A stretch of DNA of 18,027 bases. It comes from CBDUQP01 sp965369385 (GTDB lineage Bacteria; Planctomycetota; Phycisphaerae; SM23-33). The number at the start of each line of letters is the position of its first letter. Positions within the stretch are counted from its first letter, which is position 1. Under the pieces are notes generated by a model. That model searched no databases, was not told where the DNA came from, and saw only the letters and a program-made list of their open reading frames with translations. Location: contig CBDUQP010000072.1 of assembly GCA_965369385.1 (NCBI GenBank), positions 1 through 18,027 of the forward strand, read 5' to 3'. Below, one piece after another: positions 1 through 7,818 of the stretch. A program made the translations under genes and the position numbers.

Positions 1-1
1 A

Positions 2-1732
2 CGAATGCAGGAGATATACTTCAACTATATCAAGAAGACCCTGAACCATCGCAACAAGCACAATGGCCTGCGATATGCCGATGATCCGGCCTTCTATGCC
101 TGGGAGCTTTCCAATGAAGAATGGTGGTACCAGAGGATCCTCTGGGGCAAATTTCTCAAGCTGCCCGAGTATTTCCAGAAGAGCTTCTATGCCAAATGGA
201 ACCAGTGGTTGAAGAAGGAATATGGTTCCACCAGGGCATTGCAGCGAGCATGGACCAGACTACTCCCGGGGGAAGACCTTGAGAAGCAAACGATCATGTT
301 CCTGACGGCCAAGGCAAATCAGGATATGGTGCAGATGGCCAAGGTGCTCGGACTCGATGTGAAGCTCACCTATTCCAAGGCGGGTCTGTCCGACTTCTCT
401 CCCCAGCGAGGCCGGGATGTGATGCGTTTTCTTGCGGACATGCACATCGCATTCAAACGCAAAGCGGAGAAGGTATTCCGTAGCCAGGGTGTGCGAAACA
501 AGGGTTGCAGTGTCGTGCCACTGGTATGGGATACGAATTTCTCGGGCAGGGCGTTTTCTCAGTACCTGCAGTCATATGCCGACGTGACCGCGGTAGGTAT
601 GTATCTGGATATGAGCACGCATAATTCCAAGGCTTCGACATTCCCATTCGCCAGCGCCTTGAACAGTCCACCGCTGATAAACGATTGGTTCGACAACAGA
701 CGTGTCCTGGGCAAGCCGACTTTTTTGTATGAAAATATGTTCTTTGCCCCACAGAAGTATCGTGCCGAATACGCCTACCGATTGCTGGCGCTGGCAGCTA
801 CTCAGGATTTCGACGTTGTGGATTTCCACTATTATGGTCATCCCCGTGTCTTCCCGACCATGAAGAATCCCTACACGACGGCTCGTATGCAGTATATGCA
901 TGGAGCCAAGGACACTTACGGGCTGGGCATGCGTGACGATGAAGTTCTCATGGCGACGGTGAAGGTCGCGGGAGAGATATTCAAGAAAGGATACCTGAAA
1001 CCTGCGGCCAATCCGGTGGTGGCGGTGCTCGGGAAGAACACCATTTTCAATATCCACGATCTTAACTATGGAGCATACTCGCTGGCAGCGCGGTATACGG
1101 CGTTCCAGAAGGGATTCTGCTGGGACTTCCGGCCACATGAGAAGAAGGACAAGGTTCGCGGAAAGCTGATTGACCTGAAGACCTTGCCTGCAAACAAGGT
1201 GGTCAAGCCCACCCGGGAGATTCAATATCGCTGGAAAGAAGGCATCCTTGTGCTGGATTCACGCCAATGCAAGGCGATTGTCGGGTTCGTACCGTCCAAG
1301 TACAGATTCAAAGGCGGTACGCTCCTGTCAGGTATTACGGTTCACACGCCCAAGGGGATGCCGTTCAAGATTGATGGAGAACGCTACGCAGCGATCGGTA
1401 TTGTCAGTGAAGATGGCAAGCCGCTGCGATTCTCAAAGAAGATCACGATCTCTGCCGTCAATACCAGTTTCAATTCCGGATTCAGCGTAGACCTGAAGAA
1501 GATGGCCAAAGATACGGCCTACGCACACGGCTTGGGAAGATCGATCACGAATATTGGAAGTCGGCCTATTGTCGCCGGCAGGGTCGGGCTGACGATAACT
1601 GCCTCCTGGCTGAAAGGCAAACACTACAGGATGCTCGACTACGACAATAATTGCCTGCAAGAAGGTACGTGCGACAGAACCCTGACGATACCTTCCGACC
1701 AGAAGGTCTACCTGGTTGAGTTATCTCAGTGA
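2..1732 (+). CDS. Glycoside hydrolase, GH5/clan A type, 5'-truncated by the window edge
   Basis: The reading frame is open to the first base, so the N-terminus lies upstream; the first Met (base 5) is probably internal. The visible 575 residues begin just before a WELSNEEW stretch (residues 33-40 from that Met). This is typical of the Asn-Glu acid/base motif at the end of strand 4 in GH5-like TIM barrels, with E38 the likely acid/base. A later PTFLYENMF segment (E243) is a reasonable candidate for the nucleophile, and a DFHYYGHP segment (273-280) is also barrel-like. From about residue 410 the protein looks like beta-sandwich accessory sequence. A secreted or periplasmic polysaccharidase (mannanase- or cellulase-like) is likely, but substrate cannot be read from sequence. 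The gene ends with TGA and converges on the interrupted gene at 1783-2829. The clan is fairly secure, the exact family less so. Confidence 0.72.
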   Translation, partial: RMQEIYFNYIKKTLNHRNKHNGLRYADDPAFYAWELSNEEWWYQRILWGKFLKLPEYFQKSFYAKWNQWLKKEYGSTRALQRAWTRLLPGEDLEKQTIMFLTAKANQDMVQMAKVLGLDVKLTYSKAGLSDFSPQRGRDVMRFLADMHIAFKRKAEKVFRSQGVRNKGCSVVPLVWDTNFSGRAFSQYLQSYADVTAVGMYLDMSTHNSKASTFPFASALNSPPLINDWFDNRRVLGKPTFLYENMFFAPQKYRAEYAYRLLALAATQDFDVVDFHYYGHPRVFPTMKNPYTTARMQYMHGAKDTYGLGMRDDEVLMATVKVAGEIFKKGYLKPAANPVVAVLGKNTIFNIHDLNYGAYSLAARYTAFQKGFCWDFRPHEKKDKVRGKLIDLKTLPANKVVKPTREIQYRWKEGILVLDSRQCKAIVGFVPSKYRFKGGTLLSGITVHTPKGMPFKIDGERYAAIGIVSEDGKPLRFSKKITISAVNTSFNSGFSVDLKKMAKDTAYAHGLGRSITNIGSRPIVAGRVGLTITASWLKGKHYRMLDYDNNCLQEGTCDRTLTIPSDQKVYLVELSQ

Positions 1733-1782
1733 TCAGGATCGCCGCAGTCTTGATGTGAATTGGCCTTCGCCAGGACAGTAGA

Positions 1783-2829
1783 CTATTTGGCTGGCCTGGC
1801 GGAGGTATTTGCCGGTTTGGCGGTGGCGGATTTTTTCGTATCTTTCGCTGCCGCCTTGACCGGAGCTACCTCAATCAGCGGGGTTTGCAGCTTCTTGTTG
1901 CCCAGCAGTTTCTTGCTCGCCAGTTGTGTCTCGCTCGTGAGATACAGTGTTGCGCCGTCCATGCCATAGCAGATCGACTCGCCCTGCGCACGCAGGGGCA
2001 TCGACAGAATCCTCGGCTGCCGCGAAAACCCCTGGGCCCATGTCTCGTCCTTCTTGCGAACATACTCAAACGCATGGCTATAAGTGAGAACCACCGCACG
2101 CAGGCCGTCCGGCGAAATATCCATTGCGGTAGTCGTGGGGACATCCAGAGTCGCAATCACCTTGGCGACCGCAGGCTTGCCGGCCGTGCTTGCCGCCCAT
2201 GGCAGTTCATATACCTTGCAACGATTGCCGGAAGTCTTGCTGACGAGGAATATCTTGCCGCTTGTGGGATCTGCCGCCATTGATTCGCAATTCTGCGGGC
2301 CATTGGCGAACCTGAAAGTAATCGTCTTGCACGGGTTGAGCTTGTACTTGGCGTTTCGCTTGGCCGCTTTCAGCTTGGGCTCGTATACGCCGAATATCCT
2401 CGACACCTTGTACTTGCGAGCATTATCACCGAAATCACCGACAAGCAGAATATGCCTGCCCTTGTAGGTGAATGATGCACAGTCTTCCCAGTCCCGACAG
2501 GTCACGCCCCTCAGCTTCAGCGTAGCCATCTGCTCGCCTTTGAGGTTGAACGCGTACAACTGCGGCCGCCCGCCGGAATCGTTGTGCGTTCAGAACACAC
2601 CCTTCAAACGCTTCGAAGCCGCAATTCCGCTGCTCTCGTTGAGGCTCTTGTTAGACAGGACCGCGATGGTCTTGCCTGGCTCGTATTCGATCCTTCCCGG
2701 CCGGGCCGCTTGGGGCCTTTTTGCTGGGGATTGCTTTGCAGAGACTTCTTGCTTGCCTGCCAGTGCTCCGCCGGCCCAGACCGCAGCAATCATCACCGCC
2801 AACAATAGATAACTTGCTCTTCTTCGCAT
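1783..2829 (-). pseudogene. Secreted beta-propeller-like protein interrupted by an in-frame TGA
   Basis: Two open segments in the same frame are separated only by TGA at 2592-2590, codon 80 of 348. The upstream part starts at ATG 2829, has GAGG upstream, and encodes a signal peptide (MRRRASYLLLAVMIAAVWAG, cleavage near ALA) followed by a Lys/Pro/Ala-rich linker and LNESSGIAASKRLKGVF. The downstream part continues directly as THNDSGGRPQLYAFNLKGE. The usual motif in this kind of secreted protein is ESSGIA...VFWTHNDSG, so the TGA replaces the expected Trp (TGG to TGA). No frame change is needed. The rest has propeller-like strands such as DISPDGLRAVVLTY and ESICYGMDGATLYLTSET, and a low-complexity Lys/Ala/Pro C-terminus. 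Function is unknown. Nonsense mutation, sequencing error and recoding are all possible. Other genes here use TGA as a normal stop. Confidence 0.75.
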
Positions 2830-2835
2830 CGCACA

Positions 2836-2865
2836 TTGCCTCACAAGGTATCTTGGGATTATACT
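2836..2865 (+). promoter_or_regulatory. Candidate promoter of the dihydrouridine synthase gene (leaderless)
   Basis: TTGCCT (2836-2841) and TATACT (2860-2865) are 18 bp apart. The -10 ends 7 bp before the ATG at 2873, so transcription would begin at or next to the start codon. No Shine-Dalgarno sequence lies between the -10 and the ATG, which agrees with a leaderless mRNA. The element sits in the 43-bp divergent gap shared with the interrupted gene. Confidence 0.45.
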
Positions 2866-2872
2866 CACCGCC

Positions 2873-3862
2873 ATGGACACGCAGTTACAACCTTTTTCGA
2901 TTGGCAACGTGGAAGTTAAGTTCCGTGTGGTGCTTGCGGCACTGGCTGGCTATAGCGACCTGCCCTACAGGACTATCTGCCGCAGACTGGGTGCCCCATT
3001 TTGCGCTACTGAAATGATGCTCGACAGGAGCGTTCTGCAAGGCGGAAAGCTCACCAACCGCCTCGTAGCATCCGACAGTGGCGATCACCCCGTGGCTGGG
3101 CAGCTCATCGGAAACGATCCCGAGACCATGTCGGCGGCTGCGATTGAGCTGGACAAACGCGGTTTCGACGTAATAGACCTGAATTTCGCCTGCCCGGTTC
3201 ACAAGGCGATCCGCCGTAAACGTGGCGGATTCATGATGAAAGCGCCCGAAGACGTCATAAAAGTTACCCAGGCGGTCGTAAATGCTGTCAACCGACCCGT
3301 CACGCTGAAGCTCCGCAAGTCGTTTTTCGATGAAGATGTCGAATGTGAAGACTTCTGGCGGATGGCAGAGGGCGCGTTTGACGCCGGGGCCGCCGGTATT
3401 TGCGTTCATGGGCGAACCGTGCAAGCCAAATATGCCGGCTCGGCAGATTGGCAATTCATCGCCGAAGTTAAGCGGCGCTTCGCAGACAAGCTGGTGATGG
3501 GCTCGGGAGATGCATTCAACCCTTCGTGCGCTTTGGAGATGCTACGAGAAACCGGCGTAGATGCAGCCACCGCCGCACGCGGAAGCCTGGGCAATCCGTG
3601 GTTCTTCCGCCAGTTTCAGGATATTGTGGCCGGACGTGAGCCCTACGATCCGTCACTTTCCGAGCAGCGAGAGGTTATCGCAGAGCACTTCACGCTGTCA
3701 TCGGAGTTCTACGGCGTGGAGCGCGGCTGCATGCATATGCGAAAGTTCGGCATCAAATACGCCCGGATGCACCCATCGCCCAAAAAACTCCGCATGGCAT
3801 TCGTAGCAGTCAAGAACACGCAAGACTGGAAGAACGTGCTGGAGACGTACTACCGCGATTAG
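2873..3862 (+). CDS. dus: tRNA-dihydrouridine synthase, DusB-like
   Basis: The product is an FMN-dependent enzyme that reduces specific uridines of tRNA to dihydrouridine, in the cytoplasm. The 329-residue length fits the family. Visible hallmarks are LAALAGYSDLPYR (21-33), a variant of the FMN-binding APMAG.TD start; NFACPVHK (104-111), with C107 as the catalytic cysteine; TLKLRKSF (144-151); the diagnostic HGRTVQAKYAGSADW (179-193); GSGDAF; and AARGSLGNPWFF near the C-terminal end of the barrel. Some positions deviate from the commonest forms (RKRGG instead of K.GAG; AARGSLG instead of GRGALG), so it is a divergent member. DusB-like is the best guess, but specificity among DusA, B and C cannot be fixed. 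The start is set by the first Met in a region with no other start and a -10 box immediately upstream. Confidence 0.9.
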   Translation: MDTQLQPFSIGNVEVKFRVVLAALAGYSDLPYRTICRRLGAPFCATEMMLDRSVLQGGKLTNRLVASDSGDHPVAGQLIGNDPETMSAAAIELDKRGFDVIDLNFACPVHKAIRRKRGGFMMKAPEDVIKVTQAVVNAVNRPVTLKLRKSFFDEDVECEDFWRMAEGAFDAGAAGICVHGRTVQAKYAGSADWQFIAEVKRRFADKLVMGSGDAFNPSCALEMLRETGVDAATAARGSLGNPWFFRQFQDIVAGREPYDPSLSEQREVIAEHFTLSSEFYGVERGCMHMRKFGIKYARMHPSPKKLRMAFVAVKNTQDWKNVLETYYRD

Positions 3863-3909
3863 CCCCGCGGCATTGGCTGCATCGCCCGAATTCATCGCCG
3901 CTGGATATG

Positions 3910-3946
3910 AGTCAGATTAACACATGGGGGGGCATATGGTCTGACT
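3910..3946. repeat. Inverted repeat between convergent genes
   Basis: AGTCAGA (3910-3916) and TCTGACT (3940-3946) form a perfect 7-bp stem around a 23-nt loop. It lies in the 113-bp gap between the convergent dihydrouridine synthase and nuclease genes, where a bidirectional terminator would be expected. There is no T tract on either side, so a termination role is only a possibility. Confidence 0.3.
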
Positions 3947-3975
3947 ACTTATGGGAAAAGGTCTGAGGCAGGCTG

Positions 3976-4596
3976 CTATCCGAGTTTTTTCAGGACGCGA
4001 TCTATTGCGTCGTATTCGGCTTGCATTTCTTGTAACTCGTGGACATGTTGGGCTACTACGTCGTTAGGGACGTTGTCGACGAAGTTTTCATCGTTTACGA
4101 GGGTTTCGAATTCGGCTATTCGTTCTTCGAGCATTTGCATTCTCTGGCGGAGAAGCTCGATCCTTTCACTCTTGCTCTGGGGCGGGGTGAGCACCGCATT
4201 GAACACTTCGGAGGTTACGTAAAGAGGCGTGCCCAAACCTGCTGACAGCGAAATGGCGTCGGAAGGTCGCGAATCCACGGGCACTTCGCCTTTGGCGGTA
4301 TCGAGGTAGATCGTGGCAATGAACGTGGCGAACTGCCCGCCGGCATATCCGCGAAGATCGTCTATGACTATGCGATCAACCGATGCGCCAAGTTGAGCAA
4401 TCACGTTGCCGAGCAATTCGTGCGTCATGGGGCGAGGCGTTTCGATCCCCTTGATTCGCCGGTCAATCGCGATGGCCTCGTTAGTCCCGATCATTATTGG
4501 GAAGGTGCGCTCACCACCTACCTCCTTGAGGTAAATGATCTGCTCCTGGCCTAGTTCGCTTATCACAACTTTGGACAGCTCAACTGGAACGTCCAT
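3976..4596 (-). CDS. Bifunctional nuclease (DUF151) with a ValS-like C-terminal coiled-coil arm
   Basis: The N-terminal 140 residues match the BFN/DUF151 fold: ELGQEQIIYLKEVGGERTFPI, IGTNEAIAID, R-P-THELL, and the conserved VDSRPSDAISLSAGLGTPLYV. Characterised family members have DNase/RNase activity; a role for this protein is inferred. An ATG at 4596 is preferred over the upstream TTG at 4614 because GGAG lies 8 nt before that ATG. This gives 206 residues. The last 51 residues (156-206) are a predicted coiled coil that aligns without gaps to the last 51 of the neighbouring ValS, with 21 identities, including FV.N.P.DVVA and the final LG. The usual tail in many relatives is a short UVR-like helix or nothing. 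The gene follows valS on the same strand after 145 bp and may be partly co-transcribed. Confidence 0.9.
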   Translation of the reverse strand: MDVPVELSKVVISELGQEQIIYLKEVGGERTFPIMIGTNEAIAIDRRIKGIETPRPMTHELLGNVIAQLGASVDRIVIDDLRGYAGGQFATFIATIYLDTAKGEVPVDSRPSDAISLSAGLGTPLYVTSEVFNAVLTPPQSKSERIELLRQRMQMLEERIAEFETLVNDENFVDNVPNDVVAQHVHELQEMQAEYDAIDRVLKKLG

Positions 4597-4677
4597 CGTG
4601 TTGTCTCCGTTCAAGCAGCATTTTGGTGCTCGGGTATCCGACCACCCGCGCGGCCACCGTTTCGTGTGAGTCTACTT

Positions 4678-4683
4678 ATTATA
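4678..4683 (-). promoter_or_regulatory. Possible -10 box upstream of the bifunctional nuclease gene
   Basis: TATAAT occurs on the minus strand in the valS to nuclease gap, about 80 bp before the nuclease start. No good -35 is found 16-18 bp upstream. TTGACG is present but only 7 bp away. A CGGGT/ACCCG hairpin lies further down in the putative 5' UTR. No intrinsic terminator follows valS, so read-through is also possible. Confidence 0.3.
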
Positions 4684-4741
4684 TAGTCGTCAACTGCGTC
4701 CTTGCGGGGCAGGATATTAGCGGCGGCGGGGCGGTGGGGCT

Positions 4742-7700
4742 TCAGCCCAGAGCCTCAAGAGCTTTCTGGATGGATGAAAGCTCCGCCTTGAGTTCTCCAA
4801 GACGCTCCCGCTCCCGGGCGACCACGTCGGCGGGGGCATTGGCGACGAATTTCTCGTTGCCCAGTTTGCCTTCGATTCCGCCAATGCCTTTTTCGAGCGT
4901 GGTTGCCTGTTTGGTAAGTCTGGCAAGCTCGGCCTCTTTGTCTACCACGTCGAGCAGGAACATCTTCACGCCGCCTGCGATCACGGCCGCTGAGTCCTTG
5001 GGCTGATCGACGGGATCGCTGCTGATCGAGATTTCACCCAGGTTCGCCAGTGTTTGCATCAGGTCACAGTTCTCTGCGACGGTGGCTGCGTTGTCATTGG
5101 TGTTTTCGAGGATCGCATTAACCTTCTGTCCGGGCGCAACGTTGTGCTCTTTGCGGATGTTGCGGCATTGGTGGATCACGCTGGTGACAAGAGCGAACTG
5201 CTGCTCGGCGGGCTCGTTTATTGCGCCGGCGTTGGCCTGGGGCCATTGTGCCTTGACGAGCATAGGCTCGGGGGGCGAATTCAGTGGGCCGCGTAAGGGG
5301 CAGATCTGGTTGAGATTGTCCCAGATAGCCTCGGTGATGAAGGGGCAGATCGGGTGGAGCATTCTCAGCACGTTATCCAGGCAGTGAGCGACGATGGCCT
5401 TGGGCGTGTCCTGTCCGGCGGCGATGCGTCCCTTGGCGATTTCGAGATACCAGTCGCACAGATCGTCCCACATGAAGTGGTAGATGGTATCGGCCAGTTC
5501 GTTGAAACTGAAATTCTCCACGGCCTGTGTGACGCTCTGGATGGTCTTGTTCAGGCGGCTGAGGATCCACGCGTCGGACACGCTGGCGTTGGGGTCGATC
5601 TTGTCCCATGCGGGCGTGTCTTCGAGGTTCATCATCGCGAATCGCGAGGCGTTCCAGAGCTTGTTGCAGAAGTTTCTGCCGATGTCGAGCTTGGGCGACG
5701 TATTAACTTCTTCGCCGCCTGGCAGCTTCACCTTCTCAAGCGGCATGCGGACGTCCTGCGTGTTAGTCGTCATCGACGCCAGCGTGAATCGCATGGCGTC
5801 AGAACCGTGCGTGTCGATAATGTCCAGCGGGTTGATACCGTTGCCGAGGCTCTTGGACATCTTGCGGCCCTGGCCGTCCTGGATCATCGCGTGTATGAAC
5901 ACGTCGGTGAATGGAATGTCGCCAACGCAATACTGGCCCATCATCACCATGCGGGAAACCCACAGCGTGATAATCTCGCGGGCGGTGCACAGAACGTTGC
6001 CCGGATAGAACGTGTCGAGCTCGGGCGTTTTGTCCGGCCAGCCCAGCGTGGAGAACGGCCAGAGTGCCGACGAGAACCATGTGTCGAGCACGTCGGGATC
6101 TCGCTGCCATCCGGCATTGTCGAGTCTTGTTTCCAGATCGTCGTTGCCTGGGCCTGTGCTGATGAATGTGCAGAGCAGGGTGGGGTCTTCGGGATGTTCT
6201 GCCACCTGAATGGAATATTCGCCAACGCCCGACATATATTCACTAAATGATTCTGCATCGACGGCCGCGTCGAGTGCGGCGATCGTGCGGGCATCGAGAT
6301 TACTTCCTTTAACGGGTGTGGCTTCGACGTCGTCAGGCAGTTTGATATCGCGGGACCAGATGGGGATCTGGTGTCCCCACCACAGTTGCCGACTGATCGG
6401 CCAATCGCGGAGATTTTCCAGCCATGTCTGGTATGTCTTTGCATATCGCGGCGGGGTGAATTTCAGGCGTCCGTCAAGTATCGGTCGCAGCGCAAGGCCC
6501 GCCAGCGAGTTCACCGGCACGTCGGTTCCGTCAATCATGCCTTCGTCGGGCAGATGCTTGATCTGCTTTTTGACCGCTACGTACCATTGGTCCGACAGAT
6601 AAGGCTCAATCGGCACGTGGCTGCGGTAGCTGTGTCCGACGGAGTGCGTGTAGGGCCTGACGCTTTCGAGCAGCTTCTCGATGCGGAACCACTCGACGAT
6701 CGCCTGCCTCGCCTCGAAGCGGTCCATGCCCAGGAACTGCTCGGCATCGGAGCCGGTTGCGTCTTCCCAGCCGTAGCGGTCGGAGATTGTTCCGTCGGGT
6801 GCCATCACGTTGATCAGCGGCAGATCGTGGCGTTGGCCTATAGCGTAATCGTCGGGATCGTGAGCAGGGGTCACCTTTAGGAAGCCGGTGGAGAACCGCG
6901 CCTTTTCGTCTTCGCTTTCCGGATCGGGCAGCACAACGTGTTCGTCGGCGATGATGGGGATCAGGCGGCCGACGAGCGGCAGGCGGACGTTCTTGCCGAC
7001 CAGTGCCTTCGCTCGCGGGTCGGACGGGTTCATGGCCACGGCGGTATCGCCGAGCATGGTTTCCGGCCTGGTGGTTGCGACTGTCACATGGTCGATCCGC
7101 TCACCGTTGACATCGACTGGTTGTTCGAGCGGGTACTGCATGTACCAGAAGCTGCCTTCTATGTCTTCGTGTTCAACTTCGTCATCGGCGAGTACGGTTT
7201 GGGTGGCCGGGTCCCAGTTCACCAGGCGTTTTCCGCGGTAAATGAGTTCGTCGGAGAAGAGTTTAAAGAAAGTTTCGCGAACTGCCTTTGCGCACATCTC
7301 GTCCATGGTGAACCGCGTGCGTCGCCAGTCGCACGAGCAGCCCATGCTCTTGAGCTGGGTGAGAATGGTCTTTTCGTACTCATCTTTCCAGGCCTGGATG
7401 AGCGATACGAATTCGGCGCGCTCGAACTCGGTGCGTTTTTTGCCCTGTTCTGCCAGCACGCGTTTTTCGACGACGGTTTGTGTGGCGATGCCCGCGTGGT
7501 CCGTGCCGGGCATCCAGAGGGTGTTACGCTGCTGCATTCTCATGAAGCGGACGAGAATGTCCTGTAGCGTATTATTGAGGGCATGTCCCAGATGCAGGGC
7601 GGCAGTCACGTTCGGCGGGGGGATAACGATGCAGTACGATTCCCCGGCGTTATCGGCTTCGGCGTTAAATGCGCCCGTCTCCAACCATTTGGCGGACACG

Positions 7701-7750
7701 GCGCCTTCGACAGTCTTCGGATCGTAGTTTTTGGGTAGTTCAGCTTCCAT
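4742..7750 (-). CDS. valS: Valine--tRNA ligase
   Basis: Charges tRNA-Val with valine in the cytoplasm (class I synthetase). From the ATG at 7750 the protein has 1002 residues. An earlier in-frame start (7876) would overlap the end of cimA and adds sequence unlike any ValS N-terminus. The start MEAELPKNYDP is typical, with GAAGG 11 nt upstream as a weak Shine-Dalgarno. Visible motifs are PPPNVTAALHLGH (HIGH variant, about 45-56), GTDHAGIATQ, the editing domain with ATTRPETMLGD (225-235) and PAHDPDDYAIG, WWGHQIPIW (457-465), DVLDTWFSSALWPFST, and KMSKS (630-634). These are followed by the helical anticodon domain and a C-terminal coiled-coil tRNA arm (about 940-1002). About 85 residues separate WWGHQIPIW from DVLDTWFSS, longer than usual and without the Cys pairs seen in many bacterial ValS. 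The gene lies 68 bp after cimA on the same strand, so probably the same transcript. Confidence 0.97.
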   Translation of the reverse strand: MEAELPKNYDPKTVEGAVSAKWLETGAFNAEADNAGESYCIVIPPPNVTAALHLGHALNNTLQDILVRFMRMQQRNTLWMPGTDHAGIATQTVVEKRVLAEQGKKRTEFERAEFVSLIQAWKDEYEKTILTQLKSMGCSCDWRRTRFTMDEMCAKAVRETFFKLFSDELIYRGKRLVNWDPATQTVLADDEVEHEDIEGSFWYMQYPLEQPVDVNGERIDHVTVATTRPETMLGDTAVAMNPSDPRAKALVGKNVRLPLVGRLIPIIADEHVVLPDPESEDEKARFSTGFLKVTPAHDPDDYAIGQRHDLPLINVMAPDGTISDRYGWEDATGSDAEQFLGMDRFEARQAIVEWFRIEKLLESVRPYTHSVGHSYRSHVPIEPYLSDQWYVAVKKQIKHLPDEGMIDGTDVPVNSLAGLALRPILDGRLKFTPPRYAKTYQTWLENLRDWPISRQLWWGHQIPIWSRDIKLPDDVEATPVKGSNLDARTIAALDAAVDAESFSEYMSGVGEYSIQVAEHPEDPTLLCTFISTGPGNDDLETRLDNAGWQRDPDVLDTWFSSALWPFSTLGWPDKTPELDTFYPGNVLCTAREIITLWVSRMVMMGQYCVGDIPFTDVFIHAMIQDGQGRKMSKSLGNGINPLDIIDTHGSDAMRFTLASMTTNTQDVRMPLEKVKLPGGEEVNTSPKLDIGRNFCNKLWNASRFAMMNLEDTPAWDKIDPNASVSDAWILSRLNKTIQSVTQAVENFSFNELADTIYHFMWDDLCDWYLEIAKGRIAAGQDTPKAIVAHCLDNVLRMLHPICPFITEAIWDNLNQICPLRGPLNSPPEPMLVKAQWPQANAGAINEPAEQQFALVTSVIHQCRNIRKEHNVAPGQKVNAILENTNDNAATVAENCDLMQTLANLGEISISSDPVDQPKDSAAVIAGGVKMFLLDVVDKEAELARLTKQATTLEKGIGGIEGKLGNEKFVANAPADVVARERERLGELKAELSSIQKALEALG

Positions 7751-7818
7751 TGTGTAAATAGCCTTCGGATTGTTATCCGGATAGTTGTTCGTGTGTGCTT
7801 GGGCCAGACACGGTGCGA

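Noticed and set aside
2570..2592. Selenocysteine insertion at the in-frame TGA
   Set aside because: The position is expected to be Trp, not Cys or Sec, and no convincing SECIS hairpin is seen right after the TGA.
5354..6250. 298-codon plus-strand open frame
   Set aside because: Lies entirely antisense to valS, which has all class I synthetase motifs; the plus frame shows no recognisable domain.
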